A stretch of 64,000 bases of DNA from Candidatus Intricatilinea gracilis (lineage in GTDB: Bacteria > Pseudomonadota > Gammaproteobacteria > Burkholderiales > Burkholderiaceae_C), in NCBI GenBank assembly GCA_016702605.1, contig JADJDQ010000001.1, positions 186,001 through 250,000 of the forward strand. Reading direction: 5' to 3'. Shown one piece after another: positions 19,025-27,821 of the stretch. Under the pieces are notes generated by a model. The model was not told the origin of the DNA and did no database searches. It worked only from the letters and a program-made list of their open reading frames with translations. A program made the position numbers and the translations under genes. Position 1 is the first letter of the stretch; each line of letters opens with the position of its first letter.

Positions 19025-19543
19025 TCAGCCGTCGAGTGCAGCCAGACGCTGCTCGACATCGTCGGCAAAACGACGCACGAACATCAGCGCACGGACCAAG
19101 GCCGCCGCGGCGGGCCAGTCGGCCTGCTGATCGATGGTGTCGGCCAGTTGGGCATGCAGGCGTTTTTGTTCGGCGGCCACACTGTCGGCCAGGGCTTCGA
19201 GTGCAGCTTCGCCGCGTGCCTCGTCGAGCTCTTCGCGCCAGGTCATCTGCTGCATCAGGAAGGCAGCCGGCATCGCGGTGTTGCGTTCGGCGTCGACCGG
19301 TGCACCGTGCAGCTCACACAGCAGCGCGGCGCGGTTCAGCGGGTTCTTGAGACGCTGATGCGCCTCGTTGACCCGCACCGCCCACTGCATGGCCAGGCGT
19401 TTGGCGGCAGCACCTTCGGCGGCGAAGCGGTCGGGGTGCACCTGGGTCTGCAGCGCTTTCCAGCGCCGGTCGATGTCGGCCAGATCCTGCGTCTGGCGCA
19501 GCGGCAGGTCGAACAGCACGAAGTCGTTGTCGTCGAGTTGCAT
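19025..19543 (-). CDS. hscB: Fe-S assembly co-chaperone HscB (J-protein)
   Basis: A 172-aa J-domain protein that delivers IscU to HscA and stimulates its ATPase. The N-terminal J-domain has the HPD signature in VHPDRFAAEG, and a C-terminal three-helix bundle binds IscU. The start is taken at MQLDDNDFVLFDLP; an in-frame GTG 7 codons upstream is possible. A 207-bp gap holding a strong hairpin separates it from iscA. Confidence 0.92.
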   Translation of the reverse strand: MQLDDNDFVLFDLPLRQTQDLADIDRRWKALQTQVHPDRFAAEGAAAKRLAMQWAVRVNEAHQRLKNPLNRAALLCELHGAPVDAERNTAMPAAFLMQQMTWREELDEARGEAALEALADSVAAEQKRLHAQLADTIDQQADWPAAAALVRALMFVRRFADDVEQRLAALDG

Positions 19544-19660
19544 GGCGATCACGGCTTGCGTCACGGGTTGTAGGGCTACGGTCGGTGCGGGCCGGCTCGG
19601 GTGAGTGCTCTCAGGCTCGGACGACGAGGTCGTGGGGTGTTTGTCGCAGTCTCAACACGC

Positions 19661-19686
19661 CGACGCCGCCCGGATGGGCGGCGTCG
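19661..19686 (-). promoter_or_regulatory. Strong hairpin inside the isc operon (iscA-hscB gap)
   Basis: A perfect 11-bp GC stem (CGACGCCGCCC/GGGCGGCGTCG) with a 4-base loop lies in the 207-bp gap between iscA and hscB. No T-run follows on the minus strand. It could be an RNA processing or stability element that sets different levels for iscRSUA and hscBA-fdx. Confidence 0.45.
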
Positions 19687-19750
19687 CTGCTGCGAGCAAA
19701 CCTCCGTCAAACCAACATGGCGTTCATCCGAACTCAGGGTATCGCAAGCT

Positions 19751-20074
19751 TCAGACCCGAAACGATTCACCACAACCGCAACGATCACGCTCGCGCGGGT
19801 TGCGAAACTTGAATCCTTCGTTCAACCCTTCGCGCACGAAGTCGAGTTCGGTGCCTTCTAGGTAGGGCAGGCTCTTGGGATCGATCAGGATCTTCACGCC
19901 ATGGCCTTCGAACACATGGTCCTCGGGGGCAATCTCGTCGGCATATTCGAGCTTGTAGGCCAGACCCGAACAACCTGTCGTCTTGACTCCCAGGCGCACA
20001 CCCACACCCTTGCCGCGCCGGCTGATGTAGCGGCTCACATGGCGCGCAGCGGCTTCGGTAAGGGTGACACCCAT
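19751..20074 (-). CDS. iscA: A-type Fe-S carrier IscA
   Basis: A 107-aa carrier/scaffold for iron-sulfur clusters. The three ligand cysteines are in TTGCSGLAY and in the C-terminal RCGCGESF. The length matches E. coli IscA (107) from MGVTLTEAAARHV. An in-frame ATG at 20152, overlapping the iscU end, would add 26 low-complexity residues. Neither start has a strong ribosome site, so the homology-based start is used. Confidence 0.92.
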   Translation of the reverse strand: MGVTLTEAAARHVSRYISRRGKGVGVRLGVKTTGCSGLAYKLEYADEIAPEDHVFEGHGVKILIDPKSLPYLEGTELDFVREGLNEGFKFRNPRERDRCGCGESFRV

Positions 20075-20138
20075 GGTGGTGATGGCGGGGGAAGTGGCAG
20101 GTGCCGTTTCAGCACGGGTGGACAGCACCTGCGCGCCT

Positions 20139-20564
20139 TCATTGACCGACATGGCTGGCCTCGGCTGGCGCGGTCGCGTGGCTGCCCTTGCGAGCGCGGT
20201 AGTCGTCCACCGCTGCCTTGATGGCATCTTCGGCCAGGATGGAGCAATGGATCTTGACCGGCGGCAGCGAGAGCTCCTCGGCGATGTGGGTGTTCTTGAT
20301 CGACAAGGCCTGGTCGAGCGTCTTGCCCTTGACCCATTCGGTGACGAGTGAGCTGGATGCAATGGCCGAGCCGCACCCGTAGGTCTTGAACTTGGCGTCC
20401 TCGATCAGGCCGGTGGCGGGGTTGACCTTGATCTGCAGCTTCATCACGTCGCCGCAGGCCGGCGCGCCGACCATGCCGGTGCCCACGCTGTCGTCGGCCT
20501 TGTCGAAGGCGCCGACGTTGTGGGGGTTCTCATAGTGCTCGATGACTTTCTGGCTGTAAGACAT
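20139..20564 (-). CDS. iscU: Fe-S cluster scaffold IscU
   Basis: A 141-aa scaffold on which IscS and IscA/HscBA build and release [2Fe-2S] clusters. Cluster cysteines are seen in PACGDVM, YGCGSAIASSS and HCSILAEDA, with the stabilising Asp in the first. The HscA recognition motif LPPVK is intact. A 12-residue Ala/His-rich tail extends beyond the E. coli length (128). Confidence 0.96.
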   Translation of the reverse strand: MSYSQKVIEHYENPHNVGAFDKADDSVGTGMVGAPACGDVMKLQIKVNPATGLIEDAKFKTYGCGSAIASSSLVTEWVKGKTLDQALSIKNTHIAEELSLPPVKIHCSILAEDAIKAAVDDYRARKGSHATAPAEASHVGQ

Positions 20565-20645
20565 GACGGTCTCCGGAGTATGTGGAATCTGTTGAACGGC
20601 TTGAACGGCAGAAGGTGGCGGCGGGCGGGACGAGGCGCTGGGGCC

Positions 20646-21866
20646 TCAGTGCGCGCTCCACTTGATGGTGCTGATGTCGATGCCGTCCTTGAACATCTCC
20701 CACAGCGGTGACAACTCGCGCAGCTTGGCCACACGTTCCTTCAGCGTGCTGACGGCGTAATCGATCTCTTCTTCGGTGGTGAACCGGCCGATCGTCATGC
20801 GCAGGCTCGAATGCGCCAGTTCGTCACTGCGCCCCAGCGCACGCAGCACGTAACTCGGCTCCAGGCTGGCCGAGGTGCAGGCCGAGCCCGACGACACCGC
20901 AATGCCCTTGATGCCCATGATGAGCGACTCACCCTCGACATAGTTGAACGAGGCGTTGACGTTGTGCGGCACGCGGTGATCGAGGTTGCCGTTGATGAAG
21001 ACCTGCTCGATGTCGGCAAAACCGCGCAGCAGCCGTTGCTGCAGGGCGCGGATACGTTCGTTCTCGCTGGCCATCTCGACACGCGCGATACGAAAGGCCT
21101 CACCCATGCCGACGATCTGGTGCACCGGCAACGTGCCCGAACGCATGCCGCGTTCATGGCCACCGCCGTGCATCTGTGCTTCCAGGCGCACGCGCGGCTT
21201 GCGCCGCACGTACAGCGCGCCGATGCCCTTGGGCCCGTAGGTCTTGTGTGAGGCCAGGCTCATCAGGTCGACCGGCAGCGTGGCCAGGTCGATGGCGATC
21301 TTGCCGGTGGCCTGCGCCGCGTCGACGTGGAAGATGATGCCCTTGGCGCGGCAGATGGCGCCGATGGCGGCGATGTCCTGGATCACGCCGATCTCGTTGT
21401 TCACGGCCATCACCGACACCACGATCGTGTCCGGGCGCAGCGCGGCCTTGAACTTCTCGAGATCCAGCAGGCCGTCTTCTTCCACATCGAGGTAGGTGGC
21501 GTCGAAGCCCTGGCGCTCGAGTTCACGCACCGTGTCGAGCACGGCCTTGTGTTCGGTCTTGACCGTGACGATGTGTTTGCCGCGTGTCTTGTAGAACTGT
21601 GCCGCGCCCTTGATGGCAAGGTTGTTCGACTCGGTGGCGCCCGACGTCCAGACGATCTCGCGCGGGTCGGCACCGATCAGTTCGGCCACCTGCACACGCG
21701 CTTTCTCGACCGCCTCTTCGGCCTCCCAGCCCCAGGCGTGGCTGCGCGACGCCGGGTTGCCGAAGTGTTCGCGCAACCAGGGGATCATGGCATCGACGAC
21801 GCGGCCATCACAAGGCGTGGTCGCGCCGTAATCCATGTAGATCGGGAAGTGGGGTGTCATGTCCAT
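20646..21866 (-). CDS. iscS: Cysteine desulfurase IscS
   Basis: A 406-aa PLP enzyme that removes sulfur from cysteine for Fe-S clusters and tRNA thiolation. The N-terminus PIYMDYGATTPCDGRV is diagnostic. The PLP-binding Lys is in SLASHKTYGPKGIGALY. The mobile-loop active-site Cys is in SSGSACTSASLEPSYV. Two Met codons lie at the start (21866 and 21860). It sits about 145 bp after iscR and 81 bp before iscU. Confidence 0.96.
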   Translation of the reverse strand: MDMTPHFPIYMDYGATTPCDGRVVDAMIPWLREHFGNPASRSHAWGWEAEEAVEKARVQVAELIGADPREIVWTSGATESNNLAIKGAAQFYKTRGKHIVTVKTEHKAVLDTVRELERQGFDATYLDVEEDGLLDLEKFKAALRPDTIVVSVMAVNNEIGVIQDIAAIGAICRAKGIIFHVDAAQATGKIAIDLATLPVDLMSLASHKTYGPKGIGALYVRRKPRVRLEAQMHGGGHERGMRSGTLPVHQIVGMGEAFRIARVEMASENERIRALQQRLLRGFADIEQVFINGNLDHRVPHNVNASFNYVEGESLIMGIKGIAVSSGSACTSASLEPSYVLRALGRSDELAHSSLRMTIGRFTTEEEIDYAVSTLKERVAKLRELSPLWEMFKDGIDISTIKWSAH

Positions 21867-22011
21867 GGCTGGGAGTGCTACGCGCAGTCGACACGCCGAC
21901 GGATGGCCGACGTCGTGTCCGTGATTGAGGGGTCGAAAGAAATGTCGAGGCCAACCCGGGCCACCCGGCACCAACACCCGAAGGCGCCGATACCGGTCGC
22001 CCGGGGGGCCG

Positions 22012-22545
22012 CTACTTCATGAGCGCCGAGCCCAGTGCAAACACCGAGTTCGGTGCGGTGATCTTGATCGGCTTGACCACCGGCTGGCTCGAGATCGCCC
22101 GCTTGACGGGAGCATCTTCCACCGACACACCGCGCGCGAGCTGGTCATCGACCAGACTCTTGAGCGAGATCGAATTCAGGTACTCGAGCATCTTGGCGTT
22201 CAGGCTGGTCCAGAGGTCGTGGGTCATGCAACGGCCGCTGTCGTCACCCATGCAGTTTTCGCTACCGCCGCAGCCGGTGGCATCGATGCCCTCGTCGACG
22301 GCGACGATCACGTCGGCCACGGTGATGTCCTCGGCCTTGCGGCCCAGCGTGTAGCCGCCGCCGGGGCCGCGGGTACTCTCGACCAGCTCGTGGCGACGCA
22401 GCTTGCCGAACAATTGTTCGAGGTACGACAGCGAAATCTGCTGTCTGGTGCTGATGGCCGCCAGTGCGACAGGTCCGCTGTGCTCACGCAAAGCCAGATC
22501 GATCATCGCAGTGACAGCAAAACGACCCTTGGTGGTCAGACGCAT
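22012..22545 (-). CDS. iscR: Fe-S cluster regulator IscR
   Basis: A 177-aa Rrf2-family winged-helix repressor that senses cluster supply. The N-terminal start MRLTTKGRFAVTAMIDLAL is preceded by AAGGAG. Cluster ligands are the cysteines of GCGGSENC and SGRCMTHDLW, giving Cys-x5-Cys-x7-Cys-x2-His. A C-terminal tail of about 40 residues (KRAISSQPVVKPIKIT) is predicted disordered. It is first gene of the isc operon and probably represses its own promoter. Confidence 0.95.
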   Translation of the reverse strand: MRLTTKGRFAVTAMIDLALREHSGPVALAAISTRQQISLSYLEQLFGKLRRHELVESTRGPGGGYTLGRKAEDITVADVIVAVDEGIDATGCGGSENCMGDDSGRCMTHDLWTSLNAKMLEYLNSISLKSLVDDQLARGVSVEDAPVKRAISSQPVVKPIKITAPNSVFALGSALMK

Positions 22546-22623
22546 GGTGCTACTCTCCTTGAACCCCTCAGGTCGGCCTCGACGGCCAAGACCTCTCAGG
22601 TTCGGGTTGAACCCTCCACCCTC

Positions 22624-22673
22624 GTTATCCGAGTGTTTTACTCGATTATAGGCACTCACAAAGCTTCTGGTAA
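22624..22673 (-). promoter_or_regulatory. isc operon promoter with IscR type 1-like box
   Basis: Minus-strand -35 TTACCA (22673-22668), 17-bp spacer and a perfect -10 TATAAT (22650-22645). Overlapping the -10 and reaching past the start site is a dyad CGAGT-AAAAC-ACTCG flanked by ATA and TA, the layout of IscR type 1 sites (ATA-N2-YGACT-N5-AGTC-N3-TAT) with GAGT/ACTC in place of GACT/AGTC. The -35 lies inside the 3' end of the phosphatase gene. Confidence 0.75.
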
Positions 22674-23204
22674 GCCCTGACGTCCCTGCTGGGATTGCAG
22701 GTACTGCAGCAAGCCGTCGCATCCCAGCTCGACCAGATCGAGCACCCGCTCGAAGCCGGCCGGCCCGCCGTAGTACGGATCGGGCACCTGCGGCTGATCA
22801 GCCTGCGGCGCGAAGTCCAGCAGCAGCACCAGCTTGTGCGCCGCCTCGGGCGGGCAGATCTGCTGCAGCGATTCGAGGTTGTCGTCATCCATCGCGACGA
22901 CCAGATCGAAGGCCTCGAAGTCGTCGCCACGCACCCGCCTTGCTCGCAGATGGGCCAGTTCGTAGCCGCGCCGCCCAGCATGGGCAATGGCCCGGTCGTC
23001 GGGTTGATGGCCAATGTGGCCGGCGTGGGTGCCAGCCGAATCAACCTCGATGCCACTCAGCCCAGCGCGTTGCAGCCGGTGGCGCAACACCGCCTCGGCC
23101 GTGGGTGAACGGCAGATATTGCCCATACACACCATGAGGACGCGCTGCACCGGCGCCTGCACAGCATCGACCCGGCGCTTGGCGCTCGCCTGGCGCGTGC
23201 TCAT
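22656..23204 (-). CDS. Low-molecular-weight protein tyrosine phosphatase
   Basis: A 182-aa arsenate-reductase-fold phosphatase. The P-loop near the N-terminus is VCMGNICRSPTAEAV (Cys-x5-Arg-Ser) and the general acid is in the late motif DPYYGG. A 20-residue basic leader precedes the fold. Its ATG overlaps the uvrB stop by 4 bases (ATGA), so it is translated from the uvrB message. Such phosphatases often control exopolysaccharide kinases, but here the partner is a DNA repair gene. Its last bases hold the iscR promoter -35. Confidence 0.9.
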   Translation of the reverse strand: MSTRQASAKRRVDAVQAPVQRVLMVCMGNICRSPTAEAVLRHRLQRAGLSGIEVDSAGTHAGHIGHQPDDRAIAHAGRRGYELAHLRARRVRGDDFEAFDLVVAMDDDNLESLQQICPPEAAHKLVLLLDFAPQADQPQVPDPYYGGPAGFERVLDLVELGCDGLLQYLQSQQGRQGLPEAL

Positions 23205-25345
23205 CGCTGTCGCCCCTGCGAAGCCGACGTCGCAATGGGCACGATGTTGTCGGCACCCGCGGCGCCAAAGGCTTGCTCGCGCAGTTGCGAGAGCTGGTCG
23301 CGCAGGCGCGCGGCCTGTTCGAATTCGAGGTTGCGTGCGTGTTCCATCATCTGTTTCTCGAGTTGCTTGATGCGCCGGCCCAGATCCTTCTCGCTCATGG
23401 CCTCGATCTCGACCGCCGCGGCCACCGCCTTGGCTTCGGCCTTGCTGCTCTTGTCGCTGTAGACACCGTCGATCAGGTCGCGCACCTGCTTGAATATGCC
23501 GCGCGGTGTGATGCCCAGGCGCAGGTTGTGGTCGATCTGGCGCTGGCGCCGGCGCTGCGTCTCGCCGATGGCGCGCGCCATCGAGTCGGTCACCCGGTCG
23601 GCATACAGGATGGCCTTGCCGTTGACGTTGCGCGCCGCCCGGCCGATGGTCTGGATCAGGCTGCGCTCCGAACGCAGAAAGCCCTCCTTGTCGGCATCCA
23701 GGATGGCCACCAGTGACACCTCGGGCACATCGATGCCTTCGCGCAGCAAGTTGATACCCACCAGCACGTCGAAGGCGCCCAGGCGCAGGTCGCGCAGGAT
23801 CTCGACGCGTTCGACCGTGTCGATGTCGCTGTGCAGGTAACGCACCTTGACGCCGTTTTCGGTCAGGTAGTCGGTGAGCTGTTCGGCCATGCGTTTGGTG
23901 AGGGTGGTGATGAGCACCCGCTCGCCGATCTGCACCCGCAGGTGGATCTCCTGCAACACGTCGTCCACCTGATGGATGGCCGGGCGCACCTCGACCACCG
24001 GGTCGACCAGACCGGTGGGCCGCACCAGCTGCTCGACCACCTGGCCGGCGTGGGTCTTCTCGTAGTCGGCCGGCGTGGCCGACACGAACACGGTCTGGCG
24101 CAGCTTGCCTTCGAACTCGGCGAACTTGAGCGGGCGGTTGTCCAGCGCGCTGGGCAGGCGAAAACCGTAGTCCACCAGCGTCTGTTTGCGAGCCCGGTCG
24201 CCGTTGTACATGCCGCCGAACTGGCCGATCAGCACATGGCTCTCGTCCAGGAACATGATGGCGTCGGGCGGCAGGTAGTCGACCATCGTCGGCGGCGGCT
24301 CGCCCGGATTGGCGCCCGAGAGGTGGCGCGTGTAGTTCTCGATGCCCTTGCAGTGACCCACCTCCTGCAACATCTCGAGGTCGAAACGTGTGCGCTGCTC
24401 GATACGCTGCGCCTCGACCAGCTTGCCGTCGCCGACGAACTGGGCCACACGTTCGCGCAGCTCCGCCTTGATGGTGTCGATGGCAGCCACCACGCGGTCG
24501 CGCGGCGTCACGTAATGGCTGGCCGGGTAGATGGTGAAACGTGGCACCTTCTGGCGGATACGGCCGGTGAGCGGGTCGAACAGGCTGATGGCCTCGACCT
24601 CGTCGTCGAACATCTCGATGCGCACCGCCAGTTCGGAGTGTTCGGCCGGAAACACGTCGATCGTGTCGCCGCGCACACGAAACGTGCCGCGCTCGAACTC
24701 CACGTCGTTGCGGCTGTACTGCATGCGCACCAGGTGGGCGATGGCGTCGCGCTGGCCGATCTTGTCGCGCACCCGCAGGATGAAGCGCATCTGCGTGTAG
24801 TCCTCGGGTTTGCCGATGCCGTAGATGGCGCTCACGCTGGCCACGATGATGGTGTCGCGCCGCTCCAGCACACTCTTGGTGGCAGACAGGCGCATCTGCT
24901 CGATGTGCTCGTTGATCGCGCTGTCTTTCTCGATGAACAGATCGCGCTGCGGCACATAGGCTTCGGGCTGGTAGTAGTCGTAGTAGCTGACGAAGTACTC
25001 GACCGCGTTCTTCGGAAAGAACTCGCGGAATTCGCTGTACAGCTGCGCGGCCAGCGTCTTGTTGGGCGCAAACACGATGGCCGGGCGCCCCAGGCGGGCA
25101 ATCACGTTGGCCATCGTGAAGGTCTTGCCCGAACCGGTCACGCCCAGCAGCGTCTGGAACAGCTCGCCGTCGTTCATGCCTTCGACCAGCTTGTCGATCG
25201 CCTCGGGCTGGTCACCGGCCGGCGGATAGGGCTGGAAGAGCTGGAACGGTGAATCCGGAAAGTCAACGAAATGCCCGGCGGGTGCGGCCGTGTCGGCACC
25301 AGGCGGCAGGTCAGGCAAGGCGTCGGCGGTAAGAGGTGATGCCAT
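23201..25345 (-). CDS. uvrB: Excinuclease ABC subunit B
   Basis: A 714-aa DNA damage-verifying helicase-like subunit of nucleotide excision repair. Walker A is GVTGSGKTFTMA. The damage-probing beta-hairpin YYDYYQPEAYVPQRDLFIEKD, Walker B IMFLDESHVLIGQ and motif VI QTIGRAARNVNGKAILY follow. The C-terminal UVR domain ends with LEFEQAARLRDQLSQLREQA. The ATG at 25345 is used; an upstream TTG would add 42 unrelated residues. A 40-residue acidic, proline-rich leader precedes the core. No CTGT-N8-ACAG LexA box was found upstream. Confidence 0.97.
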   Translation of the reverse strand: MASPLTADALPDLPPGADTAAPAGHFVDFPDSPFQLFQPYPPAGDQPEAIDKLVEGMNDGELFQTLLGVTGSGKTFTMANVIARLGRPAIVFAPNKTLAAQLYSEFREFFPKNAVEYFVSYYDYYQPEAYVPQRDLFIEKDSAINEHIEQMRLSATKSVLERRDTIIVASVSAIYGIGKPEDYTQMRFILRVRDKIGQRDAIAHLVRMQYSRNDVEFERGTFRVRGDTIDVFPAEHSELAVRIEMFDDEVEAISLFDPLTGRIRQKVPRFTIYPASHYVTPRDRVVAAIDTIKAELRERVAQFVGDGKLVEAQRIEQRTRFDLEMLQEVGHCKGIENYTRHLSGANPGEPPPTMVDYLPPDAIMFLDESHVLIGQFGGMYNGDRARKQTLVDYGFRLPSALDNRPLKFAEFEGKLRQTVFVSATPADYEKTHAGQVVEQLVRPTGLVDPVVEVRPAIHQVDDVLQEIHLRVQIGERVLITTLTKRMAEQLTDYLTENGVKVRYLHSDIDTVERVEILRDLRLGAFDVLVGINLLREGIDVPEVSLVAILDADKEGFLRSERSLIQTIGRAARNVNGKAILYADRVTDSMARAIGETQRRRQRQIDHNLRLGITPRGIFKQVRDLIDGVYSDKSSKAEAKAVAAAVEIEAMSEKDLGRRIKQLEKQMMEHARNLEFEQAARLRDQLSQLREQAFGAAGADNIVPIATSASQGRQR

Positions 25346-25647
25346 GGGCGGAAGTGGTCGGTCAGGGTCGATGGTGAACACGTGTGAGGTGGGGCGGGGC
25401 GCGGTCAGCGGCCGGGCCAGCCATCGGGCCAGGGGTCTGATCAGGGAAAACCAGAAAGTTTCAGGGGGCAACCACGTTCGGCCCCGATAAAATCATCGGC
25501 TGTTTCGAGGGTAGCGCACTCACGGCCACGTACCGCAGCGCCCCCGCGAAGCCCCGACCACCGCCCCGACCGGGTCGGTCTTGCGTCGTTCCAGCCCTAC
25601 CGGGCCGGGCCGGCAACCACCTGTCCACCACACCGACGAGTTACCCC
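25346..25647. other. uvrB / aminotransferase divergent intergenic region
   Basis: About 300 bases between divergent starts. It holds an AT-rich patch with GATAAAATC inside a small dyad (CCGAT-N6-ATCGG, 25485-25500) that may be a -10 element for the aminotransferase gene. There is no reading frame of interest and no LexA site. Confidence 0.3.
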
Positions 25648-26844
25648 ATGGCGCTTTTCTCCGCAGTCGAACTGGCCCCGCGCGACCCCATCCTCGGCCT
25701 GAACGAGCAGTTCAACGCCGACACCAACCCGAAGAAGGTGAATCTGGGCGTGGGTGTGTACTTCGACGCCGCCGGCAAGCTGCCGCTGCTCGAGTGTGTG
25801 GCGCAGGCCGAGAACCAGATGAACGAAGCGCCCAAGGCGCGCGGTTATCTGCCGATCGACGGCATCGTGGCCTACGACAAGGCGGTGCAGACACTCGTCT
25901 TCGGCGAAGGCAGCCCCGTGCTGCAGGCCGGCCGTGTCGCCACAATCCAGGCCCTGGGCGGCACCGGCGGCCTGAAGGTCGGTGCTGACTTCTTGAAGCG
26001 CCTGAACCCGAACGCCAAGGTGCTGATCAGCGACCCGAGCTGGGAAAACCACCGCGCGTTGTTCACCAACGCCGGCTTCACGGTCGAGACCTACGCCTAC
26101 TACGACGCCGACAAGCTCGGCGTGCGTTTCGACGCCATGCTGGCCGACCTGAACGCCGCGCCCGCCGGCACCATCGTCGTGCTGCATGCCTGCTGCCACA
26201 ACCCGACCGGCTACGACATCACGCCCGACCAGTGGACGCAGGTGATCGGCGCAGTCAAGGCGCGTGGCCTGGTGCCCTTCCTCGACATGGCCTACCAGGG
26301 CTTTGGCGACGGCATCACCGAAGACGGCGCCGTGGTGCAGCAGTTCATCGAATCCGGGCTGGACTTCTTCGTCTCGACCAGCTTCTCCAAGAGTTTCTCG
26401 CTCTACGGCGAACGTGTCGGCGCGCTAAGTGTGGTGTGCTCGAGCAAGGACGAGTGCGCGCGCGTGCTCTCGCAGCTCAAGATCGTCATTCGCACCAACT
26501 ACAGCAACCCGCCCACACACGGCGGACAGGTGGTGGCCACCGTGTTGACCACGCCGGCGCTGCGTGCCATGTGGGAAGAAGAACTCGCCGGCATGCGTCA
26601 GCGCATCAAGACCATGCGCAGCGCCCTGCTGGCCAAACTCGTGGCAGCCGGTGTGCAGCGCGACTTCAGCTTCATCACCCGCCAGCGTGGCATGTTCAGC
26701 TACTCGGGCCTGACCAAGCCGCAAATGGAGCGCCTGCGCAACGAATTCGGCGTGTACGGTGTCGACTCGGGCCGCATCTGCGTGGCCGCACTCAACGACG
26801 CCAACATCGACTACGTCGTCGCCAGCATCGTCAAGGTTCTGTAA
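25648..26844 (+). CDS. Aromatic amino acid / aspartate aminotransferase
   Basis: A 398-aa PLP-dependent class I aminotransferase of the AspC/TyrB subgroup, transferring amino groups between 2-oxoglutarate and aspartate or aromatic acids. The start is MALFSAVELAPRDPILGLNE, close to TyrB. The substrate Arg segment (KKVNLGVGVY), HACCHNPTGYD, and the PLP Lys in STSFSKSFSLYGERVG are visible. The C-terminal Arg is in ITRQRGMFSYSGL. AspC versus TyrB specificity cannot be settled by reading. Confidence 0.9.
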   Translation: MALFSAVELAPRDPILGLNEQFNADTNPKKVNLGVGVYFDAAGKLPLLECVAQAENQMNEAPKARGYLPIDGIVAYDKAVQTLVFGEGSPVLQAGRVATIQALGGTGGLKVGADFLKRLNPNAKVLISDPSWENHRALFTNAGFTVETYAYYDADKLGVRFDAMLADLNAAPAGTIVVLHACCHNPTGYDITPDQWTQVIGAVKARGLVPFLDMAYQGFGDGITEDGAVVQQFIESGLDFFVSTSFSKSFSLYGERVGALSVVCSSKDECARVLSQLKIVIRTNYSNPPTHGGQVVATVLTTPALRAMWEEELAGMRQRIKTMRSALLAKLVAAGVQRDFSFITRQRGMFSYSGLTKPQMERLRNEFGVYGVDSGRICVAALNDANIDYVVASIVKVL

Positions 26845-26851
26845 CTCAACA

Positions 26852-27682
26852 ATGGACACCGCCACCATGGCCATGGACGTCATCGACTACGAGATCAAGG
26901 GCGCCGAGATGCAGTTCGTCGAGGTCGAACTCGACCCCGGCGAGGCCGCCATCGGTGAAGCCGGCAGCATGATGTTCATGGACGGCGGCATCGCCATGGA
27001 CACTGTCTTCGGCGACGGTTCGGCCCAGACCGGTGGTTTCTTCGGCAAGCTACTCGGCGCCGGCAAGCGGCTGGTGACGGGGGAATCCCTCTTCACCACC
27101 GTCTATACCAACCAGGCGCCGAACAAACAACGTGTCGCCTTTGCCGCGCCCTACCCCGGCAAGATCCTGGCGATGGACCTGCGCCAGCTCGGCGGCACGC
27201 TGATCTGCCAGAAGGACGCGTTCCTGTGCGCCGCGCGCGGCGTCAGCCTGGGCATCGCCTTCCAGCAAAAGCTCTCGGTGGGCTTCTTCGGCGGCGAAGG
27301 TTTCATCATGCAAAAGCTCGACGGCGACGGTCTGGCTTTTGTGCATGCCGGCGGCACGGTGGTGAAACGCCAGCTGCAGCCGGGTGAACTGCTGCTGGTC
27401 GACACGGGCTGTGTGGTGGCCTACACCCCGAACGTGAACTTCGAGATCCAGTACGTCGGCAAGATCAAGACGGCACTGTTCGGCGGCGAGGGCCTGTTCT
27501 TCGCCCGCCTCACCGGCCCGGGCACGATCTGGCTGCAAAGCCTGCCGTTCTCGCGCCTGGCCAGCCGCATCTTTGCCGCCGCACCACAAAACGGCCGTGG
27601 AGGCCGCGAGGAAGGCTCCATCCTGCCCGCCGTGGCGGCAGGTGGCCTGCTCGGCGGCATCTTCAGCGGCGACGACGAGTGA
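26852..27682 (+). CDS. AIM24 / TIGR00266 family protein
   Basis: A 276-aa protein of the AIM24 beta-sandwich family, of unknown biochemical role. Typical features are an acidic N-terminal sheet (MQFVEVELDPGEAAIGEAGSMM), GSAQTGGFFGKLLGAGKRLV, and glycine-rich FFGGEGFIMQKLDGDG and FGGEGLFFARLTGPG repeats. The tail GGLLGGIFSGDDE is characteristic. Three possible Met starts lie within 22 bases; the first is used. It follows the aminotransferase by 7 bp and is probably cotranscribed. Confidence 0.8.
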   Translation: MDTATMAMDVIDYEIKGAEMQFVEVELDPGEAAIGEAGSMMFMDGGIAMDTVFGDGSAQTGGFFGKLLGAGKRLVTGESLFTTVYTNQAPNKQRVAFAAPYPGKILAMDLRQLGGTLICQKDAFLCAARGVSLGIAFQQKLSVGFFGGEGFIMQKLDGDGLAFVHAGGTVVKRQLQPGELLLVDTGCVVAYTPNVNFEIQYVGKIKTALFGGEGLFFARLTGPGTIWLQSLPFSRLASRIFAAAPQNGRGGREEGSILPAVAAGGLLGGIFSGDDE

Positions 27683-27688
27683 CGAGTC

Positions 27689-27752
27689 GGGCGCCCGATG
27701 GCGCCCGGGTCGGACCAAGACAAAGCGGCGCCTCGGCGCCGCTTGTCGTTTC
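27689..27752 (+). terminator. Tandem hairpins ending the aminotransferase-AIM24 unit
   Basis: Right after the stop come GGGCGCC/GGCGCCC (27689-27706) and a longer stem GACAAAGCGGCGCC/GGCGCCGCTTGTC (27719-27747) with a 2-base centre and one bulge. GTTTCCCC follows. It lies between convergent genes and probably ends transcription from both sides. Confidence 0.6.
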
Positions 27753-27821
27753 CCCGCGCAACTCGCGTCGGCGCAGCGTTTTCAGCTCACGCGCCAACAA
27801 GCTCGCCAGGCCTTGCGCGCT

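Noticed and set aside
25346..25500. LexA box upstream of uvrB
   Set aside because: No CTGT-N8-ACAG match on either strand.
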